A stretch of 64,000 nucleotides of DNA from Danio rerio (Eukaryota; Chordata; Actinopteri; Cypriniformes; Danionidae), in contig NC_133197.1 of the NCBI RefSeq assembly GCF_049306965.1, forward strand, positions 7,834,001 through 7,898,000. The letters run 5' to 3'. The stretch's first letter is position 1; each line of letters starts with the position of its first letter. The notes beneath the pieces were generated by a model. The model was not told the DNA's origin. It ran no database searches and was given only the letters and a program-made list of their open reading frames with translations. Both the position numbers and the translations under genes were made by a program. Below are positions 1 through 13,726 of the stretch, one piece after another.

Positions 1-59
1 TTTGTTTTTGTTTGTTCATACTTTGTCTCATTTTGAATTATGCTGTGTTAAATCATGCC

Positions 60-1030
60 AGAAGACTGTCAACAATTTGATTTAACATGCTAACATTGAG
101 ATAAATCTTCTAGGAAACATGCTAATAGTGTGCTAACAATTTTTATCCTAGTTTCTGTTGTTCTTTCAACTTGGGAATTTCATCACACTGAAATGGTATT
201 TAAACAGCTTCTTCGGGAGCACACATTTCTGCCTTTACACATGTTAGCAGTGTGCTAAATCCGTTATGAAACAATCTGCAATGTGCTTAAACATGCCAGT
301 GGTGTTAAAACATACTAAACTATGCTAGCAATATGCTACAACATGCTAGCAGCATGATACAACATGCTAAAATATACTACCAACATGTTAATACATGTTA
401 ACAGTGTGCTAAATCTTTTGTAAAGCATTTTTGTTCTAAAAACGTGCCTTCAGTGTTATATAATGCCACAATCATGCTAACAATGTTCAAACATGCTAGT
501 AACTTGATAAAACATGCAAAAGGCATGCTAGCGATATGTTAAAATGTATTAGCAGTGTGCTATATAGACTGAAAAATTTGCAATGTGCTAAAACATGCCA
601 GCTTTGTTTCATAATACTAGAATCATGCTAACAGTATACTCAAACATGCTGATAACTTCATAAAGCATGCAAAAACATGCTAGCAATATGTTAAAACATG
701 TTAGCAGTGTGTTAAATCAGTTATAAAACATGCAATGTACTAGAAACATGCCAACAATGTTACACAATGCTAGAATCATGCTAACAATATTTTAAATCAT
801 GCTAGTAACTTGATAAAACATGCAAATAACATGCTAGATATATATGTTAAAACATGTTAGCAATGTGCTAAATCATTTATAAAACACGCAATGTACTAAA
901 ACATGGCAGCAATGACACAATGCTAGAATCGTGCTAAAATTATGCTCAAACATGCTAGTAACGTGATAAAATATGCAAAAAGCTTTGCTAGCAATAAGTT
1001 AAAACATGTTAGCAGTGTGCAAAATTATGC
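60..1030. repeat. Higher-order tandem array, period about 153 bp
   Basis: The stretch is built from variants of a short word like acatgctaac/acatgttagc. These are organised in a longer unit: the landmark agcagtgtgctaaat recurs near 246, 400, 551, 703, 859 and 1011, a spacing of 151-156 bp. Copies are diverged and the left edge fades out. No ORF of note is present. It is a degenerate satellite or minisatellite with no visible gene function. Confidence 0.8.
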
Positions 1031-1035
1031 TCTAA

Positions 1036-3200
1036 ACATATTTAAGCTCAAACAACTTCAAGATTTATCTAACCTATCATGATCTATAACATTTAGATTA
1101 AATTTTGCTCCATGCCGTGACTTTTTACTGTCGGTTTCCACTCTCTTTCTTATGTTTTCTATAGCTCATAACTTGAATGGCTAAAGAATGCCGAATCTAT
1201 CTTTTTTTTCCACATGTTTTCTTTCATCCTTCATCATTTTTTAGTTAGTTTTTTTTACTTGTAGTTTCTCTAAGTGTAATTCAATAAAATCTTACATGAT
1301 GTTTTTCAGTAGTATGGATTAAAATTACTGGTATGTCTTCATTATCTTGATTTAGATTATATCTGGTTGAGTAATTTAAAGTTAGCACAGCTGTTACCCA
1401 AGGTTCGGTTTTGGAAACATTTCTATTGATTATTTACTCCAGTTGGTCATATTTTTAGGAATTATGGTTCTTTTACTTGTATTCTGATAACACAAAATTC
1501 TAAATCATAATGCAAATTTTGACGAAACATTTGAATCTTTTTAGTTTTTATATATTCGAGTTTTAGTTTTCTACTTTCTCACTTCTCTGTATGCAAAATT
1601 CAATAGCATCTTACTCTTAGAAAGGATGTGAAACTAGATAGAAATTTTAGGGTTTCCCCATTTTAGCTTATATCTTATCTACTTGGTGACCTGAAAGTCA
1701 AGTTTTTTTTTTTTTTTTCTTTCTTTGACATGCATTTTTATTTCTCTTTGCTATTTGGGCTTATTTCAACCTACTTAGAATAAAAACCTAAGTACCATCT
1801 TTTGATATGAAGTACTTTTAGAAGAAAAAAAAATGTCTATATATGTTGACTCATGGTCTGAATTTACATAAAAAATATCCATTTTTGTAATGGATATTTA
1901 ACATATACATTTTTTGTGGAAATGTTTTGACTATCAGAGAGTAAAAACAATTTTTTCCCCCTTTTTGAACAGTTAAAAATAGCGTTTGGGACATTTCATA
2001 TGCTGCAAAACAGTTGCAGGATGACACTGTATGTCTGTAACAAAATATAAAACATGCAAAGTATTTTAAAAAGCCACTTAAGAGCTAAAATGTGCTGTCC
2101 ACATATGTGGACACTCAAGCCCTAGAAGGTTAAAGCAACAGTTTAGATGAAAATGTTAATTTTCTTACCATTTATTCACATTCAAGTCATTCTAAGCTTT
2201 TATTAACTTTTCCCCTACTGAACACAAAATAAGATATTCTAAAGAATTTTTAAAAAGCAACCACTGACATCCAAAGTAAGAACATACTGTAAAATAATAT
2301 GAAAGACAATAGTTGTATTTTTTCCTACATTCGTCAGTATTTTGGGTATCTTTGGTATACCAGTGCATTCCCCAAGATTCAGTTTCAGGTCTTATTCTGT
2401 ATGTTATCTTTCAAAATAAGAAATATTGCCTTCACTTTAGCTGCTATGCAGCTGACACCCATCTTTGTCTCTCATCTACCCTTCCTCCATTTTCCCTGTA
2501 CAGCGTTTTAGCTGAAATTAAAAACCGGTTCTCATCCAATTTTCTTAATATTAATAATGTTAAAATCCTTCTCGTATGGTAATATAAATTTAATCTAGCA
2601 AATCTATGATTTTAATAACTCTAATGTTTCTCCCTCTAAAGGTTAAGAGTCCTTATAGTTCGATTTCCTTTGAAGCACAAGTAAACAACTTCACTCTTTA
2701 TGCATATTTCCATTTGTGCAGTCATCGTCTGTCCTCTCTTACAATGAATAGCATACATTTTTGTCAAAGAAAATGCTTTTAGGCAAGTAGAAAGGAGGAA
2801 AAAAGGACAAAAAAATTTTGAAATGAACATGAATATATTATATTATGAAAATATCCTTATATGAAATAGATTCAAAATATTAACATTTTGCTATTAAATC
2901 ATATTATTTTTAACATTGTATTATTATAACATTACTTGTACATATTTATTTTATTTAGTTTACAGAAATACTGCAAATTCCATTAACGCTCATTTCTCAA
3001 AATCAACTAAAATGTTATGAGAAAAGAAAAACAAAAAGCCAAAGATAACAGTCAGACCCAATCAGATTTTCCCCAGATCTAAATAGGATGTGATTTCCTT
3101 GAAGGCACACCGACTAGTACGAAACCCCAGAGTGGAGGTGAGAAAAATAAATGTTTTCTGTCAAAGTGAAAGGTCACATCATCACATTGAGGTCAGCAAC
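1036..3200. other. AT-rich intergenic DNA, nothing recognised
   Basis: I see only homopolymer runs and short chance ORFs of under 100 codons with no family resemblance or splice context. No gene, RNA or clear mobile element was recognised. Confidence 0.5.
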
Positions 3201-3211
3201 CTCTCGAGAAA

Positions 3212-3378
<167 letters not shown>

Positions 3379-3746
3379 CCTTCAACATTTAATAAGACTG
3401 AATTGCGGAGGTTTCTAGAAAGAGACTGTTGAGAGTTCATGTTCATGAGAGTATATTGTGCGCTGCCTCCCTCTAGTGATTTGCTGAAATAAACTGAGGT
3501 ATTTTTGAGGTAAGTTTCTCTGGCTGAAAGATTAATCCTCTTTATAGTATTTCACAATTTTACTAAAGTGATTATTTGTGTAAATATGTTTAGTAGTTAC
3601 CTATGAGGCTATTTTTAGTCACCTAAAACTCCAGAGTTTACCCAAAACTCAAAATTCTGTCATCATTTACTTCCAAACTGGTTTGATTTTCTTTCATCTA
3701 TCGAACACCGAAGAAGATATTTTAAAGAAAGCTGGAAACTGGTAAC

Positions 3747-4574
3747 TAGGGCTGCATGATACTGGAAAAATCAGCAACATTGTGTTTTTCTGTGATATGT
3801 ATTGCAATATAAAAAAAAAATAAAAAATCACCAGATAAATCAAACAGCTCTATTTAGAAATGTTCCATTCTTTTAAATAGATTGGGATGTTTGAATATTT
3901 TTCTTTGCAGTGTGTTTGCACACATCCTAATGAATAACAACCATATATAAATACAACAGAGCAAAGATAAAAGTGAAATAAATAGTGCCTTACGGTTTTC
4001 TGCAGAGTCTAACAGTACGCCTTTGCCGCCTAGACTGCATCTTTACACAAGAAACTCGGCCAGAAAAGAAATGTTCATGCCCAAAGTGCCAAGCGGGTTT
4101 CTCTCTAGGTTTTTTCTCCTTCACGTTCGTCAACTGGTGAAGTTTTGTTCCGCACCACTGTTACAACTGGCTTGCTTGGTTTGGGACTTGTAGAGCTGCG
4201 CATTGATGGAATTGCTCTTCACTGTTTGGACTTTCAGCAGTGAAAATTAAACCACACTGAACTAAACCAAACTTCCAACTATGAAAATTGGACTGACACA
4301 GTTTCAATTTACTAGAGCTTCTATGTTAAGCTGCTTTGACATGATGTACATTGTAAAAGTGCTAAAGAAATAAAGATGAACTAAATTGAATATGCAGACA
4401 CAGAAACTGAAGAATCAAACATAAAATAACATGGACATTATTGTATAAATAATTTTAAAATGATAAAATGTAATACTATTTTATGCTTTAAGAAATCATC
4501 TAATTCTGCAATGTGACTATTGAGTATACACACATTGCGATATCAATGCTCAAATAATATATTGTGCATCCCTA
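3747..4574. mobile_element. Nested hAT-like DNA element
   Basis: It starts tagggctgcatgata and ends with the inverted form tattgtgcatcccta. It is flanked by an 8-bp near-duplication, ctggtaac on the left and ccagtaac on the right, as expected for a hAT insertion. Inside is a LINE-tail-like segment (about 4196-4392). No transposase reading frame was recognised. Confidence 0.6.
4196..4392 (+). mobile_element. LINE/SINE 3'-tail-like repeat, copy 1
   Basis: A segment running from cattgatggaattgctctt through aagctgctttgacatgatg to gaactaaattgaat matches a second copy at about 44636-44828, in the same orientation. The final part resembles the 3' tail of a fish non-LTR element. The exact family is not determined. 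Confidence 0.5.
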
Positions 4575-5190
4575 CCAGTAACCATTAGCTATTTTCCATC
4601 AGTCTACAGTATTTATATGCGCATTTTGGAATACCACATGAAAAAGCCTTCATGGAAATGACAAGAAGTGCTTTCATTTTGAAAAATCTGTACAACCGAG
4701 TAGAATAAACTTCATATCTGATAAGAAAATGTGTATAAATGGAAATAAATTCCAGCATCTAATAAGTTTAATTCTCATTTGTGGATGGAGACATAGCTGT
4801 TGACTTCAGTAGCATTTGTTTTTTTGCCCACTATAGACGTCAGTGGTTACAGCTTTTCCTCTTTCTTCAAAATATCTTCTCTTTTTGAAGAAAAAAGAAA
4901 CTCATGAAAGTTTATAACCGTAAATAGTGATTTTTTGGTGGGTGAACTATCCTTTTAAAGTTCAATACTGTATAAAACATCTCATTCTACTCCTGCAGGT
5001 GACATTTGTGACAAAACTCCTGGAAATGCCAAACAGAAGTCTTATCAATAATGCTGAAGCCAACATTTCCTTATCAACATCAGCTCTTAATGTACAAACA
5101 CACACTGTACCATTTGCAAAAGAACAGATCTGTCAGCAGAAATCCACACTAGTTAGCATTGAAAACTAGTTCATTAAAAAAAAAACTTAT

Positions 5191-5196
<6 letters not shown>

Positions 5197-5273
<77 letters not shown>
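5197..5273. repeat. (AT)n microsatellite
   Basis: An uninterrupted AT dinucleotide tract of about 76 bp, followed by a short TACA run. Confidence 0.95.
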
Positions 5274-5278
<5 letters not shown>

Positions 5279-5291
5279 CATACATACATAT

Positions 5292-6005
5292 TAGGGATGT
5301 AACGGTATCAGAATTTCACGGTACGGTAATACCTCGGTATGAATGTCACGGTACGGTATTTATTGAAACATTTACAGGAAAAAACAAAACTTATGAAAAT
5401 ACTCCAAAAAAGTGCCAAAAGTGTCAATGACATACAAATTAGCCATCTATCTGTAAGCTTTCAAACAGGAACTTCAATTTTAATAACAAAAAATTATTAA
5501 ACCATGTAAAAAAAAATAAAGTTTCAATTTAGTATTGTTGAAAACTCATCACATTCAACATTTAATCACTCACTCACTTAGAGATGGGTTTTAAGGAAAA
5601 TTATCATATAAATATAATCTGGTAAAAGCTGGTATCTCTGGGTATTTACAATGTCCCCTGCAACAGAAAAAACCCCTCTCATTTGGGACTGAGGTTTCTG
5701 GGACAGAGAGATATGACTTGGCCCAGGTTGACAGCAGTGGGTAACGTTGTACATTGTCTTTCCCCCACTTGAGAGGACAAGCCATGAGTGAGATAGAGGT
5801 CTCATGTCTGTATCAATCTTAACAGTGTGCTGTGTCACACCCTCCATCCCGCCCTTCAGTAGGCGCGCGACAACACCGCTCTTGAGTATGCGCGCTCAAC
5901 CCCCCCTCCCCGCTTTACAGTAAATTTAAAAATTACAGTTTACGGTAATATCGAAAAAAATTAATATTGCGGTATGACGGTATTTACAATACCGTTACAT
6001 CCCTA
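5292..6005 (-). mobile_element. Internally deleted hAT element with transposase C-terminus
   Basis: Terminal inverted repeats tagggatgtaacggtat and ataccgttacatcccta bound a 714-bp element, flanked by a perfect 8-bp target duplication atacatat (5284-5291 and 6006-6013). On the - strand, about 5578-5680 encodes RGVFSVAGDIVNTQRYQLLP and a following hydrophobic stretch, matching the C-terminal dimerisation region of hAT/ZBED-type transposases. The catalytic part of the transposase is absent, so this copy is non-autonomous. Confidence 0.85.
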
Positions 6006-6299
6006 ATACATATATATATACACACACACACGCTATAATAAGTGTAGACTATACACTACATAATAAAACCTGCAGGAAAACTGCTAATTTTAATAGAATA
6101 GTTAAATAAATTGTGATTTAAAAAAAATATATATATTTTAACTTAAACAAATTGTTCAATTTCACAAAAAAAATAAATAAATCAAGCAATCCTGTATATT
6201 GACATGCTGCATCTAAATAAAGTACATAAACTATTAAAAAAATAATATTAATAAATTATGAAAAAAGACATTGTGCATTTTATGAAGTGTGATTCACAG

Positions 6300-6365
6300 G
6301 TGAGAGGGTTTGTAGGAAAAAGCATCTGCTAAATGACAAAATATAAATGTGAATGTATTATGAAT
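6300..6365 (+). mobile_element. L2-type LINE 3' tail fragment
   Basis: The words aaaagcatctgctaaatgac and aatataaatgtgaatg match the style of the L2-like LINE tail at about 37780-37817 in this window. Only the 3' end is present. Confidence 0.4.
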
Positions 6366-6792
6366 GCATTTGTATTTTTGTATATAACATTAAGACTGTG
6401 CAATATGATACGCATCATATTGACAAAATAAAGTTTATCGTTTCACAATTTTTTTGTGGTGTTGTAAAATACATTTGTTTTTGTGGTGATATTTTTTCAT
6501 CATTTGTGTGAGCGCAATAATATGATAAAGGCAGAAATGAGAATAAAAGCATGGGGAAAAGCTGCAATGTTCATATTTAGCATTTATTTCATTAATTCAT
6601 TATATTTTTGTTTGTTGGTCCTAAAGTCACTAGTTTTTAAAAGTGTTTTATATTTTATTAATATTTATTTTACATTTAGAAATATTTAATTAGGAATAAC
6701 CATCTATACATAAATTTGAAAATATGAATAGGATTGACACTTTTTCTTACTAAATATCTTAATATACACACACACACATATACATACATATA

Positions 6793-6964
<172 letters not shown>

Positions 6965-7734
6965 TTTATACAAACTATTTATTGAGTAAATTTACAGAAA
7001 AGGTGCTACAGTATATTGTGATATATATCATTATCAGGTTGAGAGATGACTTATATTATGATATAATACATAAATCATACTGCATAATTAATAATAAGAT
7101 TACACTTTATTTTGATGACCTGTTTGTTGAATTAAGTTACATTGCATTTACATGCCAACTAATCCTCATTAGATTATAAATAGACTTTTAGGTTGGGGTT
7201 AGGGTTCGGGTAAGTTGACATGTACTTGCAAAGTTACTTCTAGTCTGTTTAGCAGCAGTATCAGCAGATATTAAGCAGACAGTCTACTCATACTAAAATG
7301 GACCATCAAAATAAAGTATTACCAATAATATTATAATTAAAGAGTCTATGCACACATATAATTAATAGAATTGATTAGATATAGGTCCAGCTTAACGAAC
7401 AAGGCTTAGCTTAAGTCAGGACGAGAACTTAGTTAAATTAGCGTATTAAAGCCACTTTTATGAAAATGCTGTAAAAAAACAAACAAACATATTGTTGGTG
7501 TTAATTCTGGGGACAAAACAATGCCACTAAGGTATTTTAAGGTATTTAACTGCAAGTTACTTTTAGTTAAGACAGCTCAAGCATGCAATTTAATAAGACT
7601 AGCCTTAAGCATAGTCTGTGCAACCTGAGATGAATGTTTTTTTTGTGTTTAACTAACAGGATTATACACAAAACTACAAAAAAAAAATAAATAAATTACT
7701 AGAAATATGAATTGTTGTTGAACTATATAAAAAA

Positions 7735-7844
7735 ACCGGTCAAAAGTTTGGGGTCAGTTTTTTTTTGAAGTAAATTATTTTGTTCATCAAGGCAGCATTT
7801 ATTAAATGCAAAATAAAAATTTGAAAAAATAAAAATAAAAATAA

Positions 7845-7931
<87 letters not shown>

Positions 7932-8346
7932 AATTGTTAAATATTTCTAACAATTTTTAAATAACTGTTTTATTTTATTGTGTGTAGTTTCAAATAAAAT
8001 GATTACTCCAGTCGTTATTGCTTATATTACAATTACAATTAATCATAATATTAATAATAATTATTATCATCTTTATTATTATTATTAATATTAGAGTGAT
8101 TTATAAAGCATCATGTGACTCTAAAGACTGGAGTAATGAAGCTGAAAAATCATCATTAAAATCACTGAAATAAATGATTAAATTAAATGATAAATTACTT
8201 TTGAACAGTTTTTTTAGTGCGATAAAATTTCACAATTTTAGAATTTGTACTGTATATTTGATGAAATAAATGCAGCCTTGGTGAGCAGGAGAAGCTTATT
8301 TTAAAACATTTAAAAAACTTAATGAGCCCAAACTTTTGACGGGTAG
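7735..8346. mobile_element. MITE-like DNA element
   Basis: The ends ccggtcaaaagtttggggtc and gcccaaacttttgacgggta are imperfect inverted repeats. The interior is non-coding and holds an (AT)n tract (7849-7927) and a short ATT-rich run. Internal words such as catcaaggcagcatttatt are typical of dispersed fish MITEs. Confidence 0.6.
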
Positions 8347-8455
8347 GAGCGTTAAAATGTGTGCATTTATTTAAACTTTACATTACTGTATATAAGACTT
8401 ATTGTTTAACTTATTCAGGTTAAACATTATCAAAGCAGAAAAAATTGCTTATTCT

Positions 8456-8570
8456 GCATCTGGCACGCTGGCCTTGGCACCGGTGTTATCGGTGGGATTC
8501 ACACACCTGTAAGCATCAGAAAACCTGTTGTGTCCAGCGCCGCTTGACCGTCTGTGGGTGTGTATATATA
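8456..8570 (+). promoter_or_regulatory. Elastase A proximal promoter (E-box block and TATA)
   Basis: A TATA box lies at 8563-8570, 57 bp before the ATG. Upstream is a block also present before the other four elastase genes: gccttggca, then a tgggattc-like word, then CACCTG (8504-8509), then aacctgtt. The E-box next to a TGGGA-type box resembles the bipartite PTF1 site of acinar genes. The similarity between genes is seen directly; the PTF1 reading is inferred. Confidence 0.75.
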
Positions 8571-8619
8571 GGGATGATGGAGGAGCTCAGAGTGCAGAAG
8601 GTCCAGAAAGACTGCAAAC

Positions 8620-11600
8620 ATGCTGAGGATCCTGTTGTTGAGTGTGCTGGCCGCTTTGGGTAAGATCTTTCTCTCTTTCTGTTAAGAAAAAAACACAAAA
8701 TTGAATTTAGATAATAGAATCAAACCGCAATGCTAATTTGTATAAGTGTGCGTTTTGTGTCCAGCCCTGGCTGAGCCCAGATATCTGGAGGAACAGATTG
8801 CTCAGGAGAGAGTTGTCGGTGGAGAAGTCGCAAGACCCAACTCTTGGCCCTGGCAGGTATAATCATTTTTCAAATGAAATATAATTATAATTCAACTCTT
8901 AAATCTCAGTAGTTAGCCTCTTTGGTGATTCTCCATAGATGGTTCCACCAGGTAGTCAAGTTACTTTACTTAATTTCATTGAAATTTTAATGTATTTTAT
9001 ATATCTTTTAACCTTACTACTTCAACAAATAGTGAATATCCGAAAGGCACTAACTTTGGATCACTTTAAAAATAAATTAGGACATATTTTAAGCATGTTC
9101 TTAATTTAAGGCGTTGGGTATTGTACTGTATTTTTTAGTAAGTATTCGTCATGTAGAATGTTGGATTTAAGAAAAGCACATTTCAGATAAAATGCGTTAT
9201 TATTTTTATATACAGTAATTCACTGTTTAAAAAGATGACCAAGTAAGTTGACTGTTGAAAGGCAACATGCTGCACAGCTTTTTTTTTTTGAGTTGACTCA
9301 ACTTTTCTGCATTTGACTCGATTTAAGTTGAGTCAACTAATAAAGCTCCACAGAAAATCCCCTTACAATTTTAAGACAAGACAATTAAAACAGTGTATGG
9401 CAAGTTGACCAAATATAGTGTACACTTAATTAGCAAAACATTTTTAGGAAGTTCAGAAAACTCACATGAAAAAATACTATATAATTTATAGTAACTAATG
9501 TATTGTTTTCGAACCATACTATAGTAAATTATACCTCTTGAATCAAGCTGTTGTCTTAATTCTATAGTCTCTATAGATGCATGGCAACTATAGTAATATA
9601 AACAAATGACCCAATACAGTAGTTTTCTACGACCATAGCCTATATTAGGGCCAAATGGAATCTGCGGACACTTTTTGCTATTTCTGCAGAGAATTTTGAT
9701 AAAATTCTGCGGATTTCTGCGTAATCATTTTGGGAGTATCATAACTAAAACCTTAATATATGAAATAAAAAATAACATCTTATTAACTTTTATTTAATGT
9801 TTAAAATGCAAATTCAATTGGATTCACTTTATTTGGTAAATAAAGCAAGTTTGTCATAAAATATATCTAGTGAAAGACAGAAAATAATACTGTACAAACT
9901 GTATTGTACATATATCAAATGAACATTTTCACATTAGTCAATAATATTACTGAAATTAATAAAAAAATGAATAAATAAAGATTTACACACATTTACTCAA
10001 GTAAATAAACAGAATCAATGATGGGCTAAAAATCTGCAGAATTCTGCATGCCTACCTATACTATACTACAATACACCAGTTTACTGTAGTACATACTAAA
10101 GGATACTACTGTATGTTTATGAACAGTTCACTCTAGTTAATACTACAGAAATTGACTAAGAGCTGTAAATACTAAAACATATACTGTATAATATGCTTTA
10201 CCCTAGTATGGATTAAAACATTATAGTAACAATTAAAAAATACACTACAGTATATGAAGTTCAGTAAGCTAATTTGACTTTTTTTCTCATTTTGTTTGAA
10301 GACGTTTATTTAAAAAGCTGCGTTTCTACTGTTTTCTCCTCTTGTCTTCTAATTCTTATTAAAATTTTGATCTCTTTATTCCAGATCTCTCTCCAGTATC
10401 TGTCTGGCGGCAGCTACTACCATACCTGTGGTGGAACTCTGATCAAACAGAACTTTGTTTTGACCGCCGCTCACTGCGTTGATACGTAAGGAATCCACGT
10501 CTTTTGTCTCTAGATGGTTAAAAAAGCAAATAAACAATGTCAGTAGTATGAATCTGAGGCGACACATAGAGTAGTCAACATTCGAAGTGAATCAAAAATA
10601 TTTTCAACATTGTTCTAGGACAAGAATGGATGTTGTTCTAGATCTTTAGGACAACTTTGTTGAAATGTGATGATCCACTTAGAATGTTGACTACTGTTTA
10701 TTGTCGTAGTTCGCCCTCTGGTGGCAGCTGTGAGTAACGTTCAAGGTGTTTGCAATATATTTTTAGATTCTAGATACTACTTGAAGCCTAATAATTCCCA
10801 TGTGAAAAGATTTTAAATTATGTAGTAATATATAGTTGAAAACTACAGTGCTTTTGAACCATATTATAGTAAAATGTATGTGTAAAAGTATGTTATAGTA
10901 TTTACTACTATGGTAATGAATACAGCAACTGTAGCATTAACTATTGTGAGCTGATAAAAGGTAATGCATGCTGTACTTATTATAGTAAACTGTGGTGTAT
11001 TGTAGTATAGCCTAATATACCCTTGCAGAATACGACAGTACTGGGCAATGTTTAATCTTACTAAAGTTGTTGTTACCATATAGAATCACAACAACAGTCA
11101 TTTAAGTACTTTAGAATGGTTTGAAAACACTGTTATTTACTATAGGCCACAATACTAGTTTTTTTTTTTTTCACATTGATTGTGCATTAAATAAAAATAG
11201 GCTAACCTAAATTGATATAATTTAACTTTAACTGCAAAAAAGACAAGATACTCCAAATGTCCAACCATTATGTACCTAATAATATGCACATTTGTTTGTC
11301 GAATTTACCTTCATTCATTTATTGTCAAATGACTTTTTACCACTTTCGACATTAAGGATGTGAAAAGGCAGTAGGCCCGTATACAATTAACATTTCTTCT
11401 TCCATCTTGTGTAGCTCAAGAACTTGGCGTGTTGTCCTCGGTGAGCACGACATCTACAAACAGGAGGGCCGTGAGCAGTACATGACCGTCAGCAATGTCT
11501 ACATCCACCCCAACTGGAACAGGAACAACGTGGCTGCTGGGTAAACAGAACATACACTGTGGCGAGTCTGGCGAATATACACAACACAGGGCTAATGTAG

Positions 11601-13236
11601 CCAATAATATCACTCCGCTTTATACCGACCGGGTGTACTTTCACTTTCGCGCGGTTTCCTTTCCTAACCTTCATAACGCAAATGCTGCCATTTTGCTTGT
11701 CAATTGTAGCCTATATAAAAAGACTTTAGGACTTGTTTGCTGCTGCTAGTTTGTTACATTTATAACCTTATTAAATACATTTCATGTAATCCACACTACT
11801 TAAACGCATCACATATTCAACTTTAACACATGGTATGCAACTTTACAAAATTAAAGCATAATATGAACACCTCAGACTTGAGTTTATCAATTACTTTTAG
11901 ACTTTTTTTGACATTTAGACTGCAAAGTTTTGGAAATGTTTTGTGATGCCGCAACAACCTTGTCAAAACCAAAAATGTTTGATTTATCTTAATTTTCTGA
12001 CATGCGTTGATTTTTATACAAGACAAAAAAGGCTTATCCTACTGCAGCAAATTAGTTTTTTCTTTTTAATATCTGGCACATTTATCACTAAGTGATGTTA
12101 TTTTTGACTCATTGGATGGAAAGGCTGCTTTATTCACAAATGTTTTATGCAATATTCCAGTTTTCCTCTCAAGTTTAATTAGTATTTTTGGATTGAAAGA
12201 GCTACATACTCGCACATGTCTGTAGACTGAACATATAACTCCTTGTGCATGACAATGTTTTTTACAATCTTTCATTTTATTGAATATGGCATCTTCTTAA
12301 AAAAATGTAAATAAAACAAATAAATATAAATTAATCATGTTTCAAATGTTAGCTTACTTTAGTTCCATCAAACATTTGGCCAAAATTCAGAAAAAGTTTG
12401 CAGTTACCATGATTTTACTACTTATTTTATCAACCCATAATAATATTAAACATTTTCTAAAGGTTATAGCGCCCCCTAGCTTCCAACACGAGCGAAATGT
12501 GTGTTTTAAACTGTTTTTACTCTCAGATATGATATTGCTCTTCTGCGCCTGTCCTCCAACGCCTCCCTGAACACATACGTGCAGTTGGGCACTCTTCCCC
12601 CCTCTGGACAGGTTCTGCCCCACAACAACGCCTGCTACATCACTGGCTGGGGCCTCACTTCCAGTAACGTTGACTTATGTTTTTTTTAAATGACTCATGT
12701 GTTGCCAGAAATGATTGATGTTTGCTGATTCCTGAAGCGTTTCTTTCTACTTTATTTCTCTCCTGCAGCTGGTGGCTCCCTCTCCGCTCAGCTGAAACAG
12801 GCCTATCTGCCCGTGGTCGACTACAATACCTGCTCTCGTGGTGACTGGTGGGGAAGCACCGTGAAGAACACCATGGTTTGCGCTGGTGGCGGAAGCCTGT
12901 CTGGATGCCAGGTGACCATCTAAAAAAACAGTCTAAAACTATTTGGTATTGAAGTACAGAGTGTAATTCTTGTTATGTTTTTTTTATAGGGTGACTCTGG
13001 CGGTCCTCTGAACTGTCAGGTCAGCGGTCAGTACGTCGTCCACGGTGTGACCAGCTTTGTGTCTTCATCCGGTTGTAACGCCTACCAGAAGCCAACCGTC
13101 TTCACTCGCGTCTCTGCCTACATCAGCTGGATTAATGGCGTAAGTGCAATTTATGAATTTATATAGTCGTTAAAATAAAGCAATGATGATAAGAATATCT
13201 TTTAACACCCTGTTTTCGTTTCAGATTGCTAAATAA
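8620..13236 (+). CDS. cela1: Elastase A: chymotrypsin-like elastase 1 zymogen, 8 coding exons
   Basis: Secreted pancreatic serine endopeptidase of the CELA1 type, expected to cleave after small aliphatic residues once trypsin removes the activation peptide. Exons: 8620-8659, 8765-8856, 10385-10485, 11415-11540, 12527-12663, 12769-12911, 12990-13139, 13225-13236, all with GT-AG introns and giving 266 residues. The protein begins [20 protein letters not shown] (signal peptide and pro-region). Activation is at QER|VVGG. His57 is in TAAHCVD, Asp102 in GYDIALL and Ser195 in GCQGDSGGPL. Ser189, Val216 (VTSFV) and Thr226 (KPTVF) fit an elastase pocket. A poly(A) signal lies at 13317-13322. This copy has every canonical residue. 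It is one of five tandem paralogues; I cannot tell which numbered zebrafish cela1 gene it is. Confidence 0.95.
9645..10060. mobile_element. Dispersed DNA element in intron 2 of elastase A
   Basis: The left end has tctgcgga and aattctgcggatttctgcg; the right end carries the inverted-like aaatctgcagaattctgc. The interior is AT-rich and non-coding. It is probably a MITE, but the exact ends and target duplication are unclear. Confidence 0.4.
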
Positions 13237-13726
13237 GCTGAACAATCAGAGAAGAAGAGAGACTAACATCCTCGGGAATGCCAACATTTAACATCTGTAA
13301 AGGCCAAATATACTTCAATAAACTTTACATGTTGAGCTGAAGCAGTTTAAAGATTATTTGTGTCTTAATTTAATCCAGTTTGATCAAAAAATGATCTTCA
13401 GTTGAAAACCTAAATGTTTTTTTATACTTAAGGTGGATAATTTAAGTATTTTATTGAATTCAGATTTGCTTTTTAAACAAGTTAGTACAGAGAATGGAGC
13501 TCGCAACTGTGTTAAATATACAATATACAAAGCAAAACACTTCTACCATAAACATATCAAACCTCAACAAAGTAAGGCAATTTTTAAAAAAAATTTGCAT
13601 AAAGTCTAAACACAGATGACTAAAATATTTCAGATACCCAATACTAAAAAAGTCAACTGATACGAGACAGATAAGCTGAATGTGAAGGGATGCCATTGGT
13701 CAATTTGGGAGGAAAGGCTCATTTTA

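Larger units (their letters stand above)
3600..4960. mobile_element. MITE-like repeat, split by a nested hAT-like element
   Basis: The left part (about 3620-3746, with a segment like ctgtcatcatttact) and right part (about 4575-4960, ending gggtgaactatccttttaaa) belong to one dispersed family. Related copies appear near 20580-20760 and 25195-25435. The middle is occupied by a separate element at 3747-4574. The class of the outer element is uncertain. Confidence 0.45.

Noticed and set aside
1-1030. CRISPR-like appearance of regularly spaced short words
   Set aside because: Units are diverged along their whole length with no constant repeat/unique spacer alternation, and the genome is vertebrate.
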